A stretch of 15,491 nt of DNA from Eubacteriales Family XIII. Incertae Sedis bacterium (GCA_031263875.1 JAISEX010000005.1:1-15491), one strand, 5' to 3'; shown: positions 1 to 5,926, counted from the stretch's first letter. The notes: generated by a model from the sequence alone, not told the origin. Numbers and translations are program-made.

Positions 1-1407
1 GACTTTGCCGGCACCTCCTACAACAACGCCACCAACAAATCCAGCAACGCCGAGCTAAACGCCACCAACACCACCAACTACAACAACATCGAAGTCACCC
101 ACAACAACGACAAAAACGGTTACGCCGCCTTCAACTTCAACCTCGGCGTCACCGGCGTGGTTGATAACAACACCGATGCGACTAAGGGGACCGGCCAGAA
201 CGCCGCCAGTGGGACTAAGACGGTTCAGGGGGCGGCGGGTAATAGTGGGACTGCTGGCGCTAATTACACCTCCTCCGGCAATAACCAGGTTATTAACTAC
301 TATGTTCCGACGCTTACTGTGGATAAGTATGGGCGGTTGACTGGTGTGGGGACTAGTAATGCTTGGAATTTGAACGCTGGGGTGGGGCTGGGGATGGACG
401 CTAGTGGGAACATTGTTATTAACGATAACGCCAGCAATGGTTTGACTTTCCTGAATGGTGGGGATACGTTGTATGTTCACCTCCGCGATAACAATTCCGG
501 CAGCATCGGCGGCCTTATGATAAGCAATGATGAGCTACAGATTAACGCGCCGACGTGTACCAATACGAGCGGCGGGCGGTTGATGTGGACCGGTACCGTT
601 TTCAGTTGTCAGAAGATTACCACGAGCGGTAGCGGGACGTATGGGTCCAATTCCATTCAGATTCCAGTGATTACTGTGGATGGGAATGGGGAGATAACCC
701 TGAGCAGAACTACCGTTTCCGCCAGTCATGGCATAACCATCAGTGGCGGGGTGATTAGCGCTAACTTGGATGACATTATTGGTGGCGATGATAGCCCATT
801 TAAGGTGGAGGATGGACCGAGCGGGCCGGTGTTGGGGATTAAGACTGGGCTTGGCATAAAGCTAGATTATGGTGGGGCGATAACAATCGACTTCTCGACA
901 TGTAGTAATGATGATAAAGACAAAGTCCTTTGGGATAGCAGTAAGGGTTGGATATGCGGAAAAGATAAAGATACCATTTTATCTCATCCCGCCTCAGTTG
1001 CTTCCGGCTCACCTTATGGCGATAATATCCTTAGAGTTCCGGTTTATGCTGGTGATGGTAAGACCGACGTATGGTATTACAACTGGTATGTGAATAAGGA
1101 CGTAACCATTTCCTCAGTTGATGGCGATGGCTTCAGCGATGAAACATTCTCTATTTGTTTGCCGGTTGGGCCTAATGATAACTACAAAGCATACGCAGTT
1201 GCTGCTTCAGTTGATGGCGGTGACTCTAATCGCGCTAAGTATGTGCAATTGATGAATGGTTTTGGTGCTGGTTCTAGTCCATGTCTAGCAGGTACGATAA
1301 ACAATGAACCAGTAAGAGGCCGATGGTCGTACTTTAAAGTATACGCACCTGGGGCTTCTGGTGACACTAGTGTTGATGTTGGGTTTGTCTATACATCGCG
1401 TAACTAA
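1..1407 (+). CDS. Fibre-like repetitive surface protein, 5' end outside the window
   Basis: The frame is open from base 1 to a TAA at 1405-1407, so 468 residues are visible and the true start lies upstream; the GTG at 157 is only an internal Val codon. The product is rich in Asn, Gly, Thr and Ser, with beta-strand-like segments and no membrane span. It has phage-fibre-like phrases (TLTVDKYGRLTGV, ITVDGNGEITL) and two Cys-Trp-Cys modules of the form C-x(n)-L-x-W-x(n)-C, with Cys pairs at visible residues 186/203 and 301/319. The last 120 or so residues look like a distinct globular C-terminal domain. A module starting near visible residue 121 recurs downstream at 1513-1869. The role is inferred as an adhesin or surface/tail fibre; a prophage fibre is possible, but no phage genes are seen nearby. 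The first 52 codons have a third-base bias unlike what follows. Confidence 0.75.
   Translation, partial: DFAGTSYNNATNKSSNAELNATNTTNYNNIEVTHNNDKNGYAAFNFNLGVTGVVDNNTDATKGTGQNAASGTKTVQGAAGNSGTAGANYTSSGNNQVINYYVPTLTVDKYGRLTGVGTSNAWNLNAGVGLGMDASGNIVINDNASNGLTFLNGGDTLYVHLRDNNSGSIGGLMISNDELQINAPTCTNTSGGRLMWTGTVFSCQKITTSGSGTYGSNSIQIPVITVDGNGEITLSRTTVSASHGITISGGVISANLDDIIGGDDSPFKVEDGPSGPVLGIKTGLGIKLDYGGAITIDFSTCSNDDKDKVLWDSSKGWICGKDKDTILSHPASVASGSPYGDNILRVPVYAGDGKTDVWYYNWYVNKDVTISSVDGDGFSDETFSICLPVGPNDNYKAYAVAASVDGGDSNRAKYVQLMNGFGAGSSPCLAGTINNEPVRGRWSYFKVYAPGASGDTSVDVGFVYTSRN
435..467 (+). repeat. 33-nt block identical to 1593-1625
   Basis: This block encodes the NGLTFLNGGDT part of the surface-protein module. 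It is identical base for base to 1593-1625, while the same reading frame on either side differs at many synonymous positions. The perfect patch inside diverged paralogous DNA is what recombination or gene conversion between the two copies would leave. Confidence 0.85.
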
Positions 1408-1410
1408 CCG

Positions 1411-1490
1411 GTCATTGCGAGGAGCGTAGCGACGAAGCAATCCAGATGTCATTGCGGGCAGCGAGCATCGCGAGCGTGACCCGCAATCCC
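1411..1490. repeat. Two tandem REP-type palindromes
   Basis: Unit 1 (1411-1443) begins GTCATTGCG and ends GCAATCC. Unit 2 (1448-1489) begins with the same GTCATTGCG and ends CCCGCAATCC; its ATTGCGGG (1451-1458) pairs perfectly with CCCGCAAT (1480-1487). They start four bases after the stop codon of the fibre gene and separate it from a duplicated module. The sequence type resembles the short 'cattgcgaggagcg...gaagcaat' palindromes dispersed in many bacterial genomes. Such elements are non-autonomous, and no REP-associated transposase is in the window. Confidence 0.8.
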
Positions 1491-1512
1491 CCTGCAGGAG
1501 GAACTGGAGTAA

Positions 1513-1869
1513 ACTATTGCCTGGAACCTCAACGCCGGGCAAGGCCTCGGCATGGACGCCGGTTGGAACATTATTGTTAATGATAATAATGACAATGGTT
1601 TGACTTTCCTGAATGGTGGGGATACCCTCTATGTTAATTTGCGGGATAATGACACTACGACTCAGCCCGGCGGCCGGACGGGGGCTATTGGTGGGTTGAT
1701 GGTGAGCAGTGACCAGTTGCAAGTCAACGCTCCCACCTGTACCAATAGCAGCGGCAATCCCGGCCGCCTCACCTGGACGGGCAGCGCCTTTAATTGTCAG
1801 TACATTACCGAAACCGGGGCTGGGACGTATGGGTCTACTGGTGGTTCGACTATTTACACCACGCGCTAA
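1513..1869 (+). pseudogene. Start-less duplicate of a surface-protein module (possible silent cassette)
   Basis: The frame opens right after a TAA at 1510-1512 and runs to a TAA at 1867-1869 (118 codons). It has no plausible start: the only early ATG (1552) falls inside the conserved GLGMDA phrase and has no Shine-Dalgarno. From AWNLNAG onward it matches the intact gene from visible residue 121, including NGLTFLNGGDTLYV, the GGLM phrase and a Cys-Trp-Cys module, with a short Pro/Gly/Arg insertion (DTTTQPGGRTGA). It ends before the C-terminal domain of the intact gene. It is in the same frame as that gene but separated by two REP palindromes. It could be a decayed tandem paralogue or a promoterless donor cassette; the sequence alone cannot decide. 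Confidence 0.7.
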
Positions 1870-1902
1870 CACGATATGGGATTAAGAACTTAAAAAGTAA
1901 AT

Positions 1903-1914
1903 CCCCCCCCCCCC
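1903..1914 (+). repeat. Poly(C) tract of 12
   Basis: Twelve consecutive C residues lie ten bases upstream of a likely -35 box for the cell-wall-binding protein gene. Tracts of this length are prone to slippage during replication, and also to sequencing error. Confidence 0.9.
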
Positions 1915-1924
1915 GTTCAGTTAT

Positions 1925-1953
1925 TTGCATAAATTCATAAAATATGCTATACA
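1925..1953 (+). promoter_or_regulatory. Sigma-A-type promoter of the cell-wall-binding protein
   Basis: TTGCAT (1925-1930), a 17-nt spacer and TATACA (1948-1953) preceded by TGC, which gives an extended -10. The predicted start near 1960 leaves a leader of about 85 nt. The poly(C) tract lies just upstream, where a length change could alter promoter activity. Confidence 0.6.
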
Positions 1954-2028
1954 TAATAGTAGGTAGTAATTTTGGGTTGATGGATGACCCGGAATTGCTA
2001 CTGAACATTGTATAGTGGCATTACCTAT

Positions 2029-2040
2029 AAAGGAGGTGAT
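2029..2040 (+). promoter_or_regulatory. Ribosome binding site matching the 16S 3' tail over 12 nt
   Basis: AAAGGAGGTGAT is complementary to the canonical AUCACCUCCUUU end of 16S rRNA and lies four bases before the ATG at 2045. It fixes that ATG as the start rather than the in-frame ATG at 2015, which has no such site. It implies very efficient translation. Confidence 0.85.
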
Positions 2041-2044
2041 TAAT

Positions 2045-3277
2045 ATGTCACGCAAGAATAATAAGGTTTTCACCAAACTGATTGCTATTATGGTAGCAAT
2101 CATCGTTGTTTTTGGGATGAGTTTCGTGGCGCCTCCGGAGGAGGTGTATGCGGACTCGACGCCGACGATGGAAGAAATTGAAGCTGAGCTGTATACGCTG
2201 GAAAGTAAGCTCGGTACGGGAGAATTTGGTGGCTCGGAACCTTCCCAAACACAAGACGCTAAAGTCTTTGATTTAATCAAAGACTATTCGGCGGCGCACC
2301 CTGGCGATAAAACAGCTTACTATGCGTATTTAAATACTTATGCTAATCAACGAGCTTGGGCACAGGGCATGTTGGACAGAGGTGGAAGCGCTCTTTTTCT
2401 GGAATCAGCCAGAAAAATACTTGAAAGAGTAGAGGCTTTGCAGATTGTCGCCGAAAGCCAAGTCGTCGCCGACCTTTGTTTTACAGTAGATGTTGATACC
2501 GCACGGAAAGAAGTGTTTATCGCACCGAAACCAGACGGCGGCATGGATGTGGCGACCGCTACCGTTAAAGTTTGGAATGATACCACACAGACTGAAACCA
2601 CTAAAACGTTTGCGGAACTGGCCTATGGCTACGGTTCTGCTATTCTAAAGAGTGGCTATCACTGGACAGTAACAATAGCGTTTACGGAACCTGATTTAGG
2701 GCCTTTGACTTATACCAAAGTCAATCCAGGTTGGGATTTGCAAGCTAATGGCAAATGGAAGTATTACGAAAAAGCACCGGCTGGTTTTAATGACCCTGTT
2801 ACGACCCCATGGGAATGGAGAGAAATCGGTGGCGTTCGATATTACTTTAACGACACGGGAATAATGCAAACCGGTTGGTTGAATGTGATGGGATACTATA
2901 ATGAGTCTACATGGAAGTTGGGCTGGTACTACTTCGCTAGTAACGGCGCGTATACCGGCTGGCACAAGCTCAGTAATAAGTGGCATTACTTTAACTCGTT
3001 GGGCAGAATGCAGTCCGGCTGGCAGAAGCTATCCAATCAATGGTATTACCTCAGTAGCGCCGATAGTGGCGTTATGGTCACTGGCTGGAAACAGCTTTCC
3101 GGCAAGTGGTATTACTTTGGTGGTGCCAGTGACGGTAAAATGAAAACCGGTTGGCAAACCATCAACGGCAAGAGATATTACTTCGGTAGTTCAGGCGATG
3201 GCGCTATGAAAACTGGTACTGTCAAAATCTCCGGCAAAACCTATCGCTTCGCCGCTTCTGGCGCGCTGGTAGGCTAA
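2045..3277 (+). CDS. Secreted protein with cell-wall-binding (YG/GW) repeats
   Basis: The 410-aa product starts at the ATG after a perfect Shine-Dalgarno. Residues 1-36 form a signal peptide: MSRKNNK basic start, hydrophobic LIAIMVAIIVVFGMSF, and likely cleavage after VYA before DS. Residues 37 to about 130 look helical. Residues of about 140-228 look like a beta-rich domain (ATATVKVWNDTTQTE) that I do not recognise. Residues 229-410 hold about seven Trp/Tyr/Gly-rich repeats of the form GKWYYFxxxGxMxTGW, the CW_binding_1/choline-binding type used by Gram-positive exoproteins to attach to wall teichoic acids or glucans. No LPXTG or catalytic motif is seen, so it is a wall-associated protein of unknown activity. 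It has its own promoter and terminator and is probably monocistronic. Confidence 0.85.
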   Translation: MSRKNNKVFTKLIAIMVAIIVVFGMSFVAPPEEVYADSTPTMEEIEAELYTLESKLGTGEFGGSEPSQTQDAKVFDLIKDYSAAHPGDKTAYYAYLNTYANQRAWAQGMLDRGGSALFLESARKILERVEALQIVAESQVVADLCFTVDVDTARKEVFIAPKPDGGMDVATATVKVWNDTTQTETTKTFAELAYGYGSAILKSGYHWTVTIAFTEPDLGPLTYTKVNPGWDLQANGKWKYYEKAPAGFNDPVTTPWEWREIGGVRYYFNDTGIMQTGWLNVMGYYNESTWKLGWYYFASNGAYTGWHKLSNKWHYFNSLGRMQSGWQKLSNQWYYLSSADSGVMVTGWKQLSGKWYYFGGASDGKMKTGWQTINGKRYYFGSSGDGAMKTGTVKISGKTYRFAASGALVG

Positions 3278-3286
3278 CAAATACAA

Positions 3287-3315
3287 AAGGGGCAATCATC
3301 CATCAATCGCCCCTT
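3287..3315 (+). other. Hairpin after the cell-wall-binding protein gene
   Basis: AAGGGGC (3287-3293) pairs perfectly with GCCCCTT (3309-3315) ten bases after the stop codon. No T tract follows, so it more likely stabilises the mRNA 3' end together with the terminator behind it. Confidence 0.55.
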
Positions 3316-3324
3316 AGTACGTTT

Positions 3325-3358
3325 CGGGCTATGCATGTAATGTGCATAGCCCGATTTT
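3325..3358 (+). terminator. Rho-independent terminator of the cell-wall-binding protein gene
   Basis: An 11-bp perfect stem, CGGGCTATGCA (3325-3335) with TGCATAGCCCG (3343-3353), is followed by ATTTT. It ends the transcript that begins near 1960. Confidence 0.85.
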
Positions 3359-3479
3359 AATTACCAGTTTCATGAGTCGAAATTTTGTACTAAATGGGCA
3401 TTGCTGTGGGAGCATTTTCAATGATAAAAAATTTATTATCTTACAGAATAATTTCATTAGAAAATCTGTAACTTATGGG

Positions 3480-3508
3480 TTGCAATTTTTGTGCTTAGGG
3501 GCGATAAT
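3480..3508 (+). promoter_or_regulatory. Promoter of the structured leader or small RNA
   Basis: TTGCAA (3480-3485), a 17-nt spacer and GATAAT (3503-3508). The predicted transcript start is near 3515, in a stretch with no credible gene. Confidence 0.5.
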
Positions 3509-3514
3509 AATATC

Positions 3515-3698
3515 AGCAACCGAAGGGGGCTTTCCGTGGCTAAGTTTACGGAAAAATAATACGAAAAACTAAGGAAAGATGGTTTTTGAAGACAAATTGA
3601 AAATACACTATGATTAAGCTAATATAACCGACTTACGTCCGAAGTGTATACGTTAAGCTTTGTCCGCTCCCGTGCTTGGTTGGGAGTGGATATTTTTT
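3515..3698 (+). ncRNA. Candidate structured leader or small RNA with terminal terminator
   Basis: Between the promoter at 3480-3508 and the terminator at 3664-3698 lie several perfect pairings. TTTCCGT (3531-3537) pairs with ACGGAAA (3548-3554), and ATACACT (3603-3609) with AGTGTAT (3643-3649). GGGGGC (3525-3530) can also pair, with one G-U, to GCTCCC (3666-3671) in the 5' arm of the terminator, as an antiterminator would. A small ORF with a plausible ribosome site begins 23 bases after the T tract. This is riboswitch- or attenuator-like architecture, but I recognise no known family; a free-standing small RNA is the alternative. The low-quality ORF 3342-3572, which overlaps a terminator, is not credible as a gene. 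I see nothing else in 3360-3480. Confidence 0.45.
3664..3698 (+). terminator. Rho-independent terminator or attenuator
   Basis: CCGCTCCC (3664-3671) pairs with GGGAGTGG (3682-3689) over 8 bp with one G-U, followed by ATATTTTTT (3690-3698). Confidence 0.75.
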
Positions 3699-3720
3699 GT
3701 GGAAGTGATAGGGTGATGCA

Positions 3721-3810
3721 ATGGAAAAACAAACATTAAACCGTGCAGAAGTTTTTTGTATGAAAGGGGAAAATCATGAAGCTAAATTCACAATTTATTC
3801 CGGCCATTGA
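3721..3810 (+). CDS. Possible 29-aa leader peptide
   Basis: ATG at 3721 follows GGTGAT, which can pair with the AUCACC end of 16S rRNA, three bases upstream. The ORF stops at 3808-3810 and overlaps the start of the next small ORF (3776) by 35 bases in another frame, so it could couple its translation. It lies directly behind an attenuator-like terminator. No homology is recognised and it may be chance. Confidence 0.25.
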   Translation: MEKQTLNRAEVFCMKGENHEAKFTIYSGH

Positions 3811-3973
3811 TTGGATGGCCCGCGCGACCGGGAGACCATACTTGGAAACCATAAGAAGCCCTGTCGTCGCACACGTTACGGAACTCATTATCAAAGGAGA
3901 TGATATTCCGGAAGCGACTTTACATAGTTTTTTCGAATATATGATTTTCGAAAAAACTGGCTCTCCGATGTAA
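3776..3973 (+). CDS. Hypothetical 65-aa protein
   Basis: The ATG follows AAGGGG at a normal distance. The product (MKLNSQFIPAIDWMARATG..., ending FEYMIFEKTGSPM) is soluble, mixed in charge, with no membrane span or Cys motif, and has a helical-looking C-terminal half. I do not recognise it. It sits behind the leader/terminator unit at 3480-3698 and may be controlled by it. An antisense reading frame over the same bases begins with TTG without a ribosome site, so the plus strand is preferred. Confidence 0.4.
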   Translation: MKLNSQFIPAIDWMARATGRPYLETIRSPVVAHVTELIIKGDDIPEATLHSFFEYMIFEKTGSPM

Positions 3974-3984
3974 ACCGAAGAGCC
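3951..3984 (-). terminator. Terminator of the minus-strand GIY-YIG-like transcript
   Basis: On the minus strand a 9-bp stem with one mismatch (3984-3976 with 3967-3959, GGCTC/GAGCC base) is followed by AG and then six T. On the plus strand no T tract follows. It overlaps the last codons of the small plus-strand ORF. Confidence 0.55.
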
Positions 3985-4044
3985 GAAAACAAACGACAAA
4001 TCTTTGAACTTCCCAACCAGAGTGCTTCAAAGAAAAGTCCCACA

Positions 4045-4190
4045 CGAAGTATTCTAACAGAACACTTCGCAAGGTGCACTATTATTAAATAATAGCATCT
4101 TAATTATAGTCCGACTGCAAGGTGGTGTCAACAGCCCGCATTGACACCACCGAGGGTTGCACTATTAGCGTCTAATTTACTTGGACGCTA
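4045..4190. repeat. Cluster of four hairpins with a 10-bp direct repeat
   Basis: Hairpins: 4045-4055/4059-4069 (11 bp, one mismatch, 3-nt loop), 4079-4085/4089-4095 (7 bp), 4121-4131/4141-4151 (11 bp perfect, GGTGGTGTCAA) and 4166-4172/4184-4190 (7 bp, TAGCGTC). TGCACTATTA occurs at 4075-4084 and again at 4158-4167, bracketing the longest hairpin. On the minus strand this is the 3' untranslated region of the GIY-YIG-like gene, upstream of its terminator. None of these hairpins is followed by a T tract. Confidence 0.7.
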
Positions 4191-4191
4191 G

Positions 4192-4626
4192 TTAGACTGA
4201 ATTCCCTACCTTAACATGCAAATCCTTGGCCTCGGCCACCGTCGGGTCAATCTGTTCTAGTTCATGTCGTTCTTCCCAACGGGCGGCTTTTTCGGCCTTG
4301 GTTAGCGGCGCGTCAAGTTCAGAGCGGAAGCCTGTTGTAATATCTTCAATCTCGTAATGCTTTAAGGCCGTTACTGCTCTAGCGGCTTTCAGCCTGAAGA
4401 ATTCCCGTCGGGGATTGAGGCGTTGCTTTGCGAATTTATCGTGCATGGCTTTCTCGACCTTGGCGTTATCTTCGGCAATACAGGCATAAACGCAGTCAAA
4501 CGGCACCGGCACACCGGTAGTATAAAGCTCTTTCATCCTGATGGACAAATCATCTTTATCGGTCAACCCGATTTTCAGCAGGCCTGGCATGGCGGCGTTG
4601 GATAGGATGTAGACGATTTCGGACAT
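4192..4626 (-). CDS. T5orf172/Mug113-type GIY-YIG-superfamily protein
   Basis: The 144-aa product begins MSEIVYILSN, with LLKIG at residues 16-20, R30 in SIRMKEL, TTGVPVPF at 36-43, VEKAMHDKF at 57-65 and REFF at 74-77. This block order is that of the T5orf172/Mug113 branch of the GIY-YIG nuclease superfamily, where Tyr, Arg and Glu at these places correspond to the nuclease centre. Residues 80-144 form a charged helical tail. Such proteins are common in phages, plasmids and islands and are presumed to bind or cut DNA; the true substrate is unknown. The start is supported by GAGG eight bases upstream. The gene is monocistronic, with a hairpin directly after its stop codon. Confidence 0.75.
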   Translation of the reverse strand: MSEIVYILSNAAMPGLLKIGLTDKDDLSIRMKELYTTGVPVPFDCVYACIAEDNAKVEKAMHDKFAKQRLNPRREFFRLKAARAVTALKHYEIEDITTGFRSELDAPLTKAEKAARWEERHELEQIDPTVAEAKDLHVKVGNSV

Positions 4627-4789
4627 AGTGCTTACCTCGCTGTTTGGGTCAAGTGTGTTAACGTGCTGTGGGGTACTTGATAATAGGCTGTTATGTTAGC
4701 CTCGTTTTGTTTCATCTACCCTGTTCGTTTGTGGTTAGATTATATTATGGCTTGTAACGTTGCACATGAGACATTATTGCCAAGTGGTG

Positions 4790-4798
4790 TGATATACT
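4790..4798 (+). promoter_or_regulatory. Extended -10 element before the candidate ncRNA
   Basis: TG-A-TATACT (TATACT at 4793-4798). No good -35 lies 17 nt upstream, as is usual for extended -10 promoters. TTGCCA (4778-4783) with AATATA (4800-4805) is a weaker alternative. Confidence 0.4.
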
Positions 4799-4804
4799 GA
4801 ATAT

Positions 4805-4962
4805 ACGGTAATAACGCGCTGTACGGCAAATGGTGCAGAATTACACGTATATAAACAACGGAGGTACCGGACAACCATTTGGGCTCTTTGTGTAATTGTC
4901 CCGATTGCGTAGTCTGTTGCCAAACTAGCCCTTGGAATTTTAACGTTCCAAGGGTTGTTTTT
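4805..4962 (+). ncRNA. Candidate structured small RNA with pseudoknot-type pairing
   Basis: The segment runs from an extended -10 promoter to a strong terminator and has no credible ORF. CAAATGGT (4827-4834) is complementary to ACCATTTG (4874-4881). AATTACACG (4839-4847) is complementary, with one G-U, to TGTGTAATT (4889-4897). The order a-b-a'-b' is that of an H-type pseudoknot. A competing stem, GGACAA (4869-4874) with TTGTCC (4896-4901), would exclude both, as in a two-state RNA. No gene on this strand follows closely: only a 12-codon ORF at 4980 precedes a convergent gene, so a trans-acting small RNA is more likely than a riboswitch. I recognise no known family. Bases 4627-4780 hold only the upstream region of the GIY-YIG-like gene, and 4963-5084 show nothing firm. 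Confidence 0.55.
4929..4962 (+). terminator. Rho-independent terminator of the candidate ncRNA
   Basis: CCCTTGGAA (4929-4937) pairs perfectly with TTCCAAGGG (4946-4954), extendable by two pairs at the base, followed by TTGTTTTT (4955-4962). Confidence 0.85.
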
Positions 4963-5084
4963 ATATCGGTGATAACGAGATGATAACAGGAACTGCTGCC
5001 GCGATTTTAAAGCGATAATTTTGCCATGGTTTCAACGCCTCAAATTATCCTTATGCCGCTCGCGAAGAATTTGAAATTTAGCTG

Positions 5085-5687
5085 CTAATCTACTGTAATC
5101 AGCGCATTCCCTTTATCATCAAGTGGAGTGAAATAACCTTTGATGCAATGGAGATTTCTGATGCAGAGTTGGGTATGCGTTTTTTCCCTAAATCCGGCGC
5201 CTTTGTATATAGATCTACCTTCAGCAAACATGCCCCTCAGGCTATCAAATTGTTTTCGCTTCAATTTTTTATTAAGAAGATGCACTTGGTTGATTACCGC
5301 ACAATCAAGTTCCCGCATTAGCCAGTCATCATTATTGTTAACATTTTTATTTCGCGGCATTTCCTTGCCATTGTTTTTAATGTCAACAACGAGCGAATTA
5401 TATGCTTCGCGGACATATTCCGTATTAGAATAGTCGGTTAAGTCGAAACAAGACGAAAGGTCGATAACTGCGCCAATCACTGCGGCATTTTCTTCGCCAA
5501 AGCGGTTTATAGCCCAATCATTTGCGCGCATATAGCTATTTTCCCAAAAGTAAATACCGCTTCCAAGCCAGTCGTATGAATTGGTGCTTGGAGAAAGTGG
5601 CTTGGAATCTCTTATGACTGCGCCGTATACATCCTTGCTGCAGCCGTGAAAGCCAAGTATAAGCCCGGAACAATCAGAATAAATCAT
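5085..5687 (-). CDS. PARP-like ADP-ribosyltransferase-fold protein, possible toxin
   Basis: The 200-aa product has GFHGC at residues 12-16, then SPSTNSYDWLGSGIYFWEN at 32-50. This resembles the H-G-S/T and G-x-G-I-Y-F signatures of the PARP/diphtheria-toxin ADP-ribosyltransferase fold, with H14 and Y46 as the NAD-binding pair. A conserved-looking end block, KTHTQLCIRN to CIKGYF (169-186), would hold the third catalytic position. There the residue seems to be Gln173 rather than Glu, so activity is uncertain. DLSSCFDLTD (76-85) is another block I associate with uncharacterised bacterial proteins of this type. There is no signal peptide, so it is cytosolic. Its ATG overlaps the stop of the upstream small gene (ATGA), which implies translational coupling. 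The toxin role is inferred from fold and gene pairing only. Confidence 0.65.
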   Translation of the reverse strand: MIYSDCSGLILGFHGCSKDVYGAVIRDSKPLSPSTNSYDWLGSGIYFWENSYMRANDWAINRFGEENAAVIGAVIDLSSCFDLTDYSNTEYVREAYNSLVVDIKNNGKEMPRNKNVNNNDDWLMRELDCAVINQVHLLNKKLKRKQFDSLRGMFAEGRSIYKGAGFREKTHTQLCIRNLHCIKGYFTPLDDKGNALITVD

Positions 5688-5881
5688 GCCCGCGCTTTGG
5701 CTTTACGATTGTAGTAGTCACGAGAATATGAGTAATGGTCTGTAAATTCGCCGTCTTCATTAAACAAACCTGAAAGAATCAATCGTTCCATAGAACGTTT
5801 CTTCTGCTCGGCCTTTGACAGCTTGCTTTCGTCTTCATATAATTTTTTAACGGCCTTTGCAAATTCTTCGGCTGGTAACAT
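5684..5881 (-). CDS. 65-aa partner of the ADP-ribosyltransferase-like protein, possible antitoxin
   Basis: The start at 5881 (MLPAEEFAKAVKKL) is chosen because GAGGAG lies nine bases upstream; a longer in-frame reading to 5926 lacks such a site. The product is highly charged and largely helical (KLYEDESKLSKAEQKKRSMERL), with a Tyr-rich tail (HYSYSRDYYNRKAKARA) and no recognisable DNA-binding domain. It shares a 4-bp overlap with the downstream ART-like gene. A small charged protein directly upstream and coupled to a possible toxin is typical of type II toxin-antitoxin operons, but I recognise no antitoxin family. Immunity protein or accessory factor are alternatives. Confidence 0.65.
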   Translation of the reverse strand: MLPAEEFAKAVKKLYEDESKLSKAEQKKRSMERLILSGLFNEDGEFTDHYSYSRDYYNRKAKARA

Positions 5882-5898
5882 AGTACTTTCTCCTCGTG

Positions 5899-5926
5899 AA
5901 TATCTGTACTTACAAAAAACAAGCAA
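5899..5926 (-). promoter_or_regulatory. Possible promoter of the small protein/ART-like operon
   Basis: On the minus strand TTGCTT (5926-5921), a 16-nt spacer and GATATT (5904-5899). Transcription would start only a few bases before the ribosome site, so little leader remains for regulation by RNA structure. Confidence 0.35.

Noticed and set aside
2015..2044. Upstream in-frame ATG for the wall-binding protein
   Set aside because: The full-consensus ribosome site lies between it and the ATG at 2045, and the signal peptide fits the later start.
3342..3572. 76-codon plus-strand frame
   Set aside because: It begins inside a strong terminator hairpin, has no ribosome site and overlaps the likely promoter and structured leader.
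3749..3776. Programmed frameshift joining the 29-aa and 65-aa ORFs at the T6 run
   Set aside because: After a +1 shift at the T run the new frame meets TGA before reaching the second ORF.
4121..4151. Rho-independent terminator
   Set aside because: The 11-bp stem is perfect but no T tract follows on either strand.
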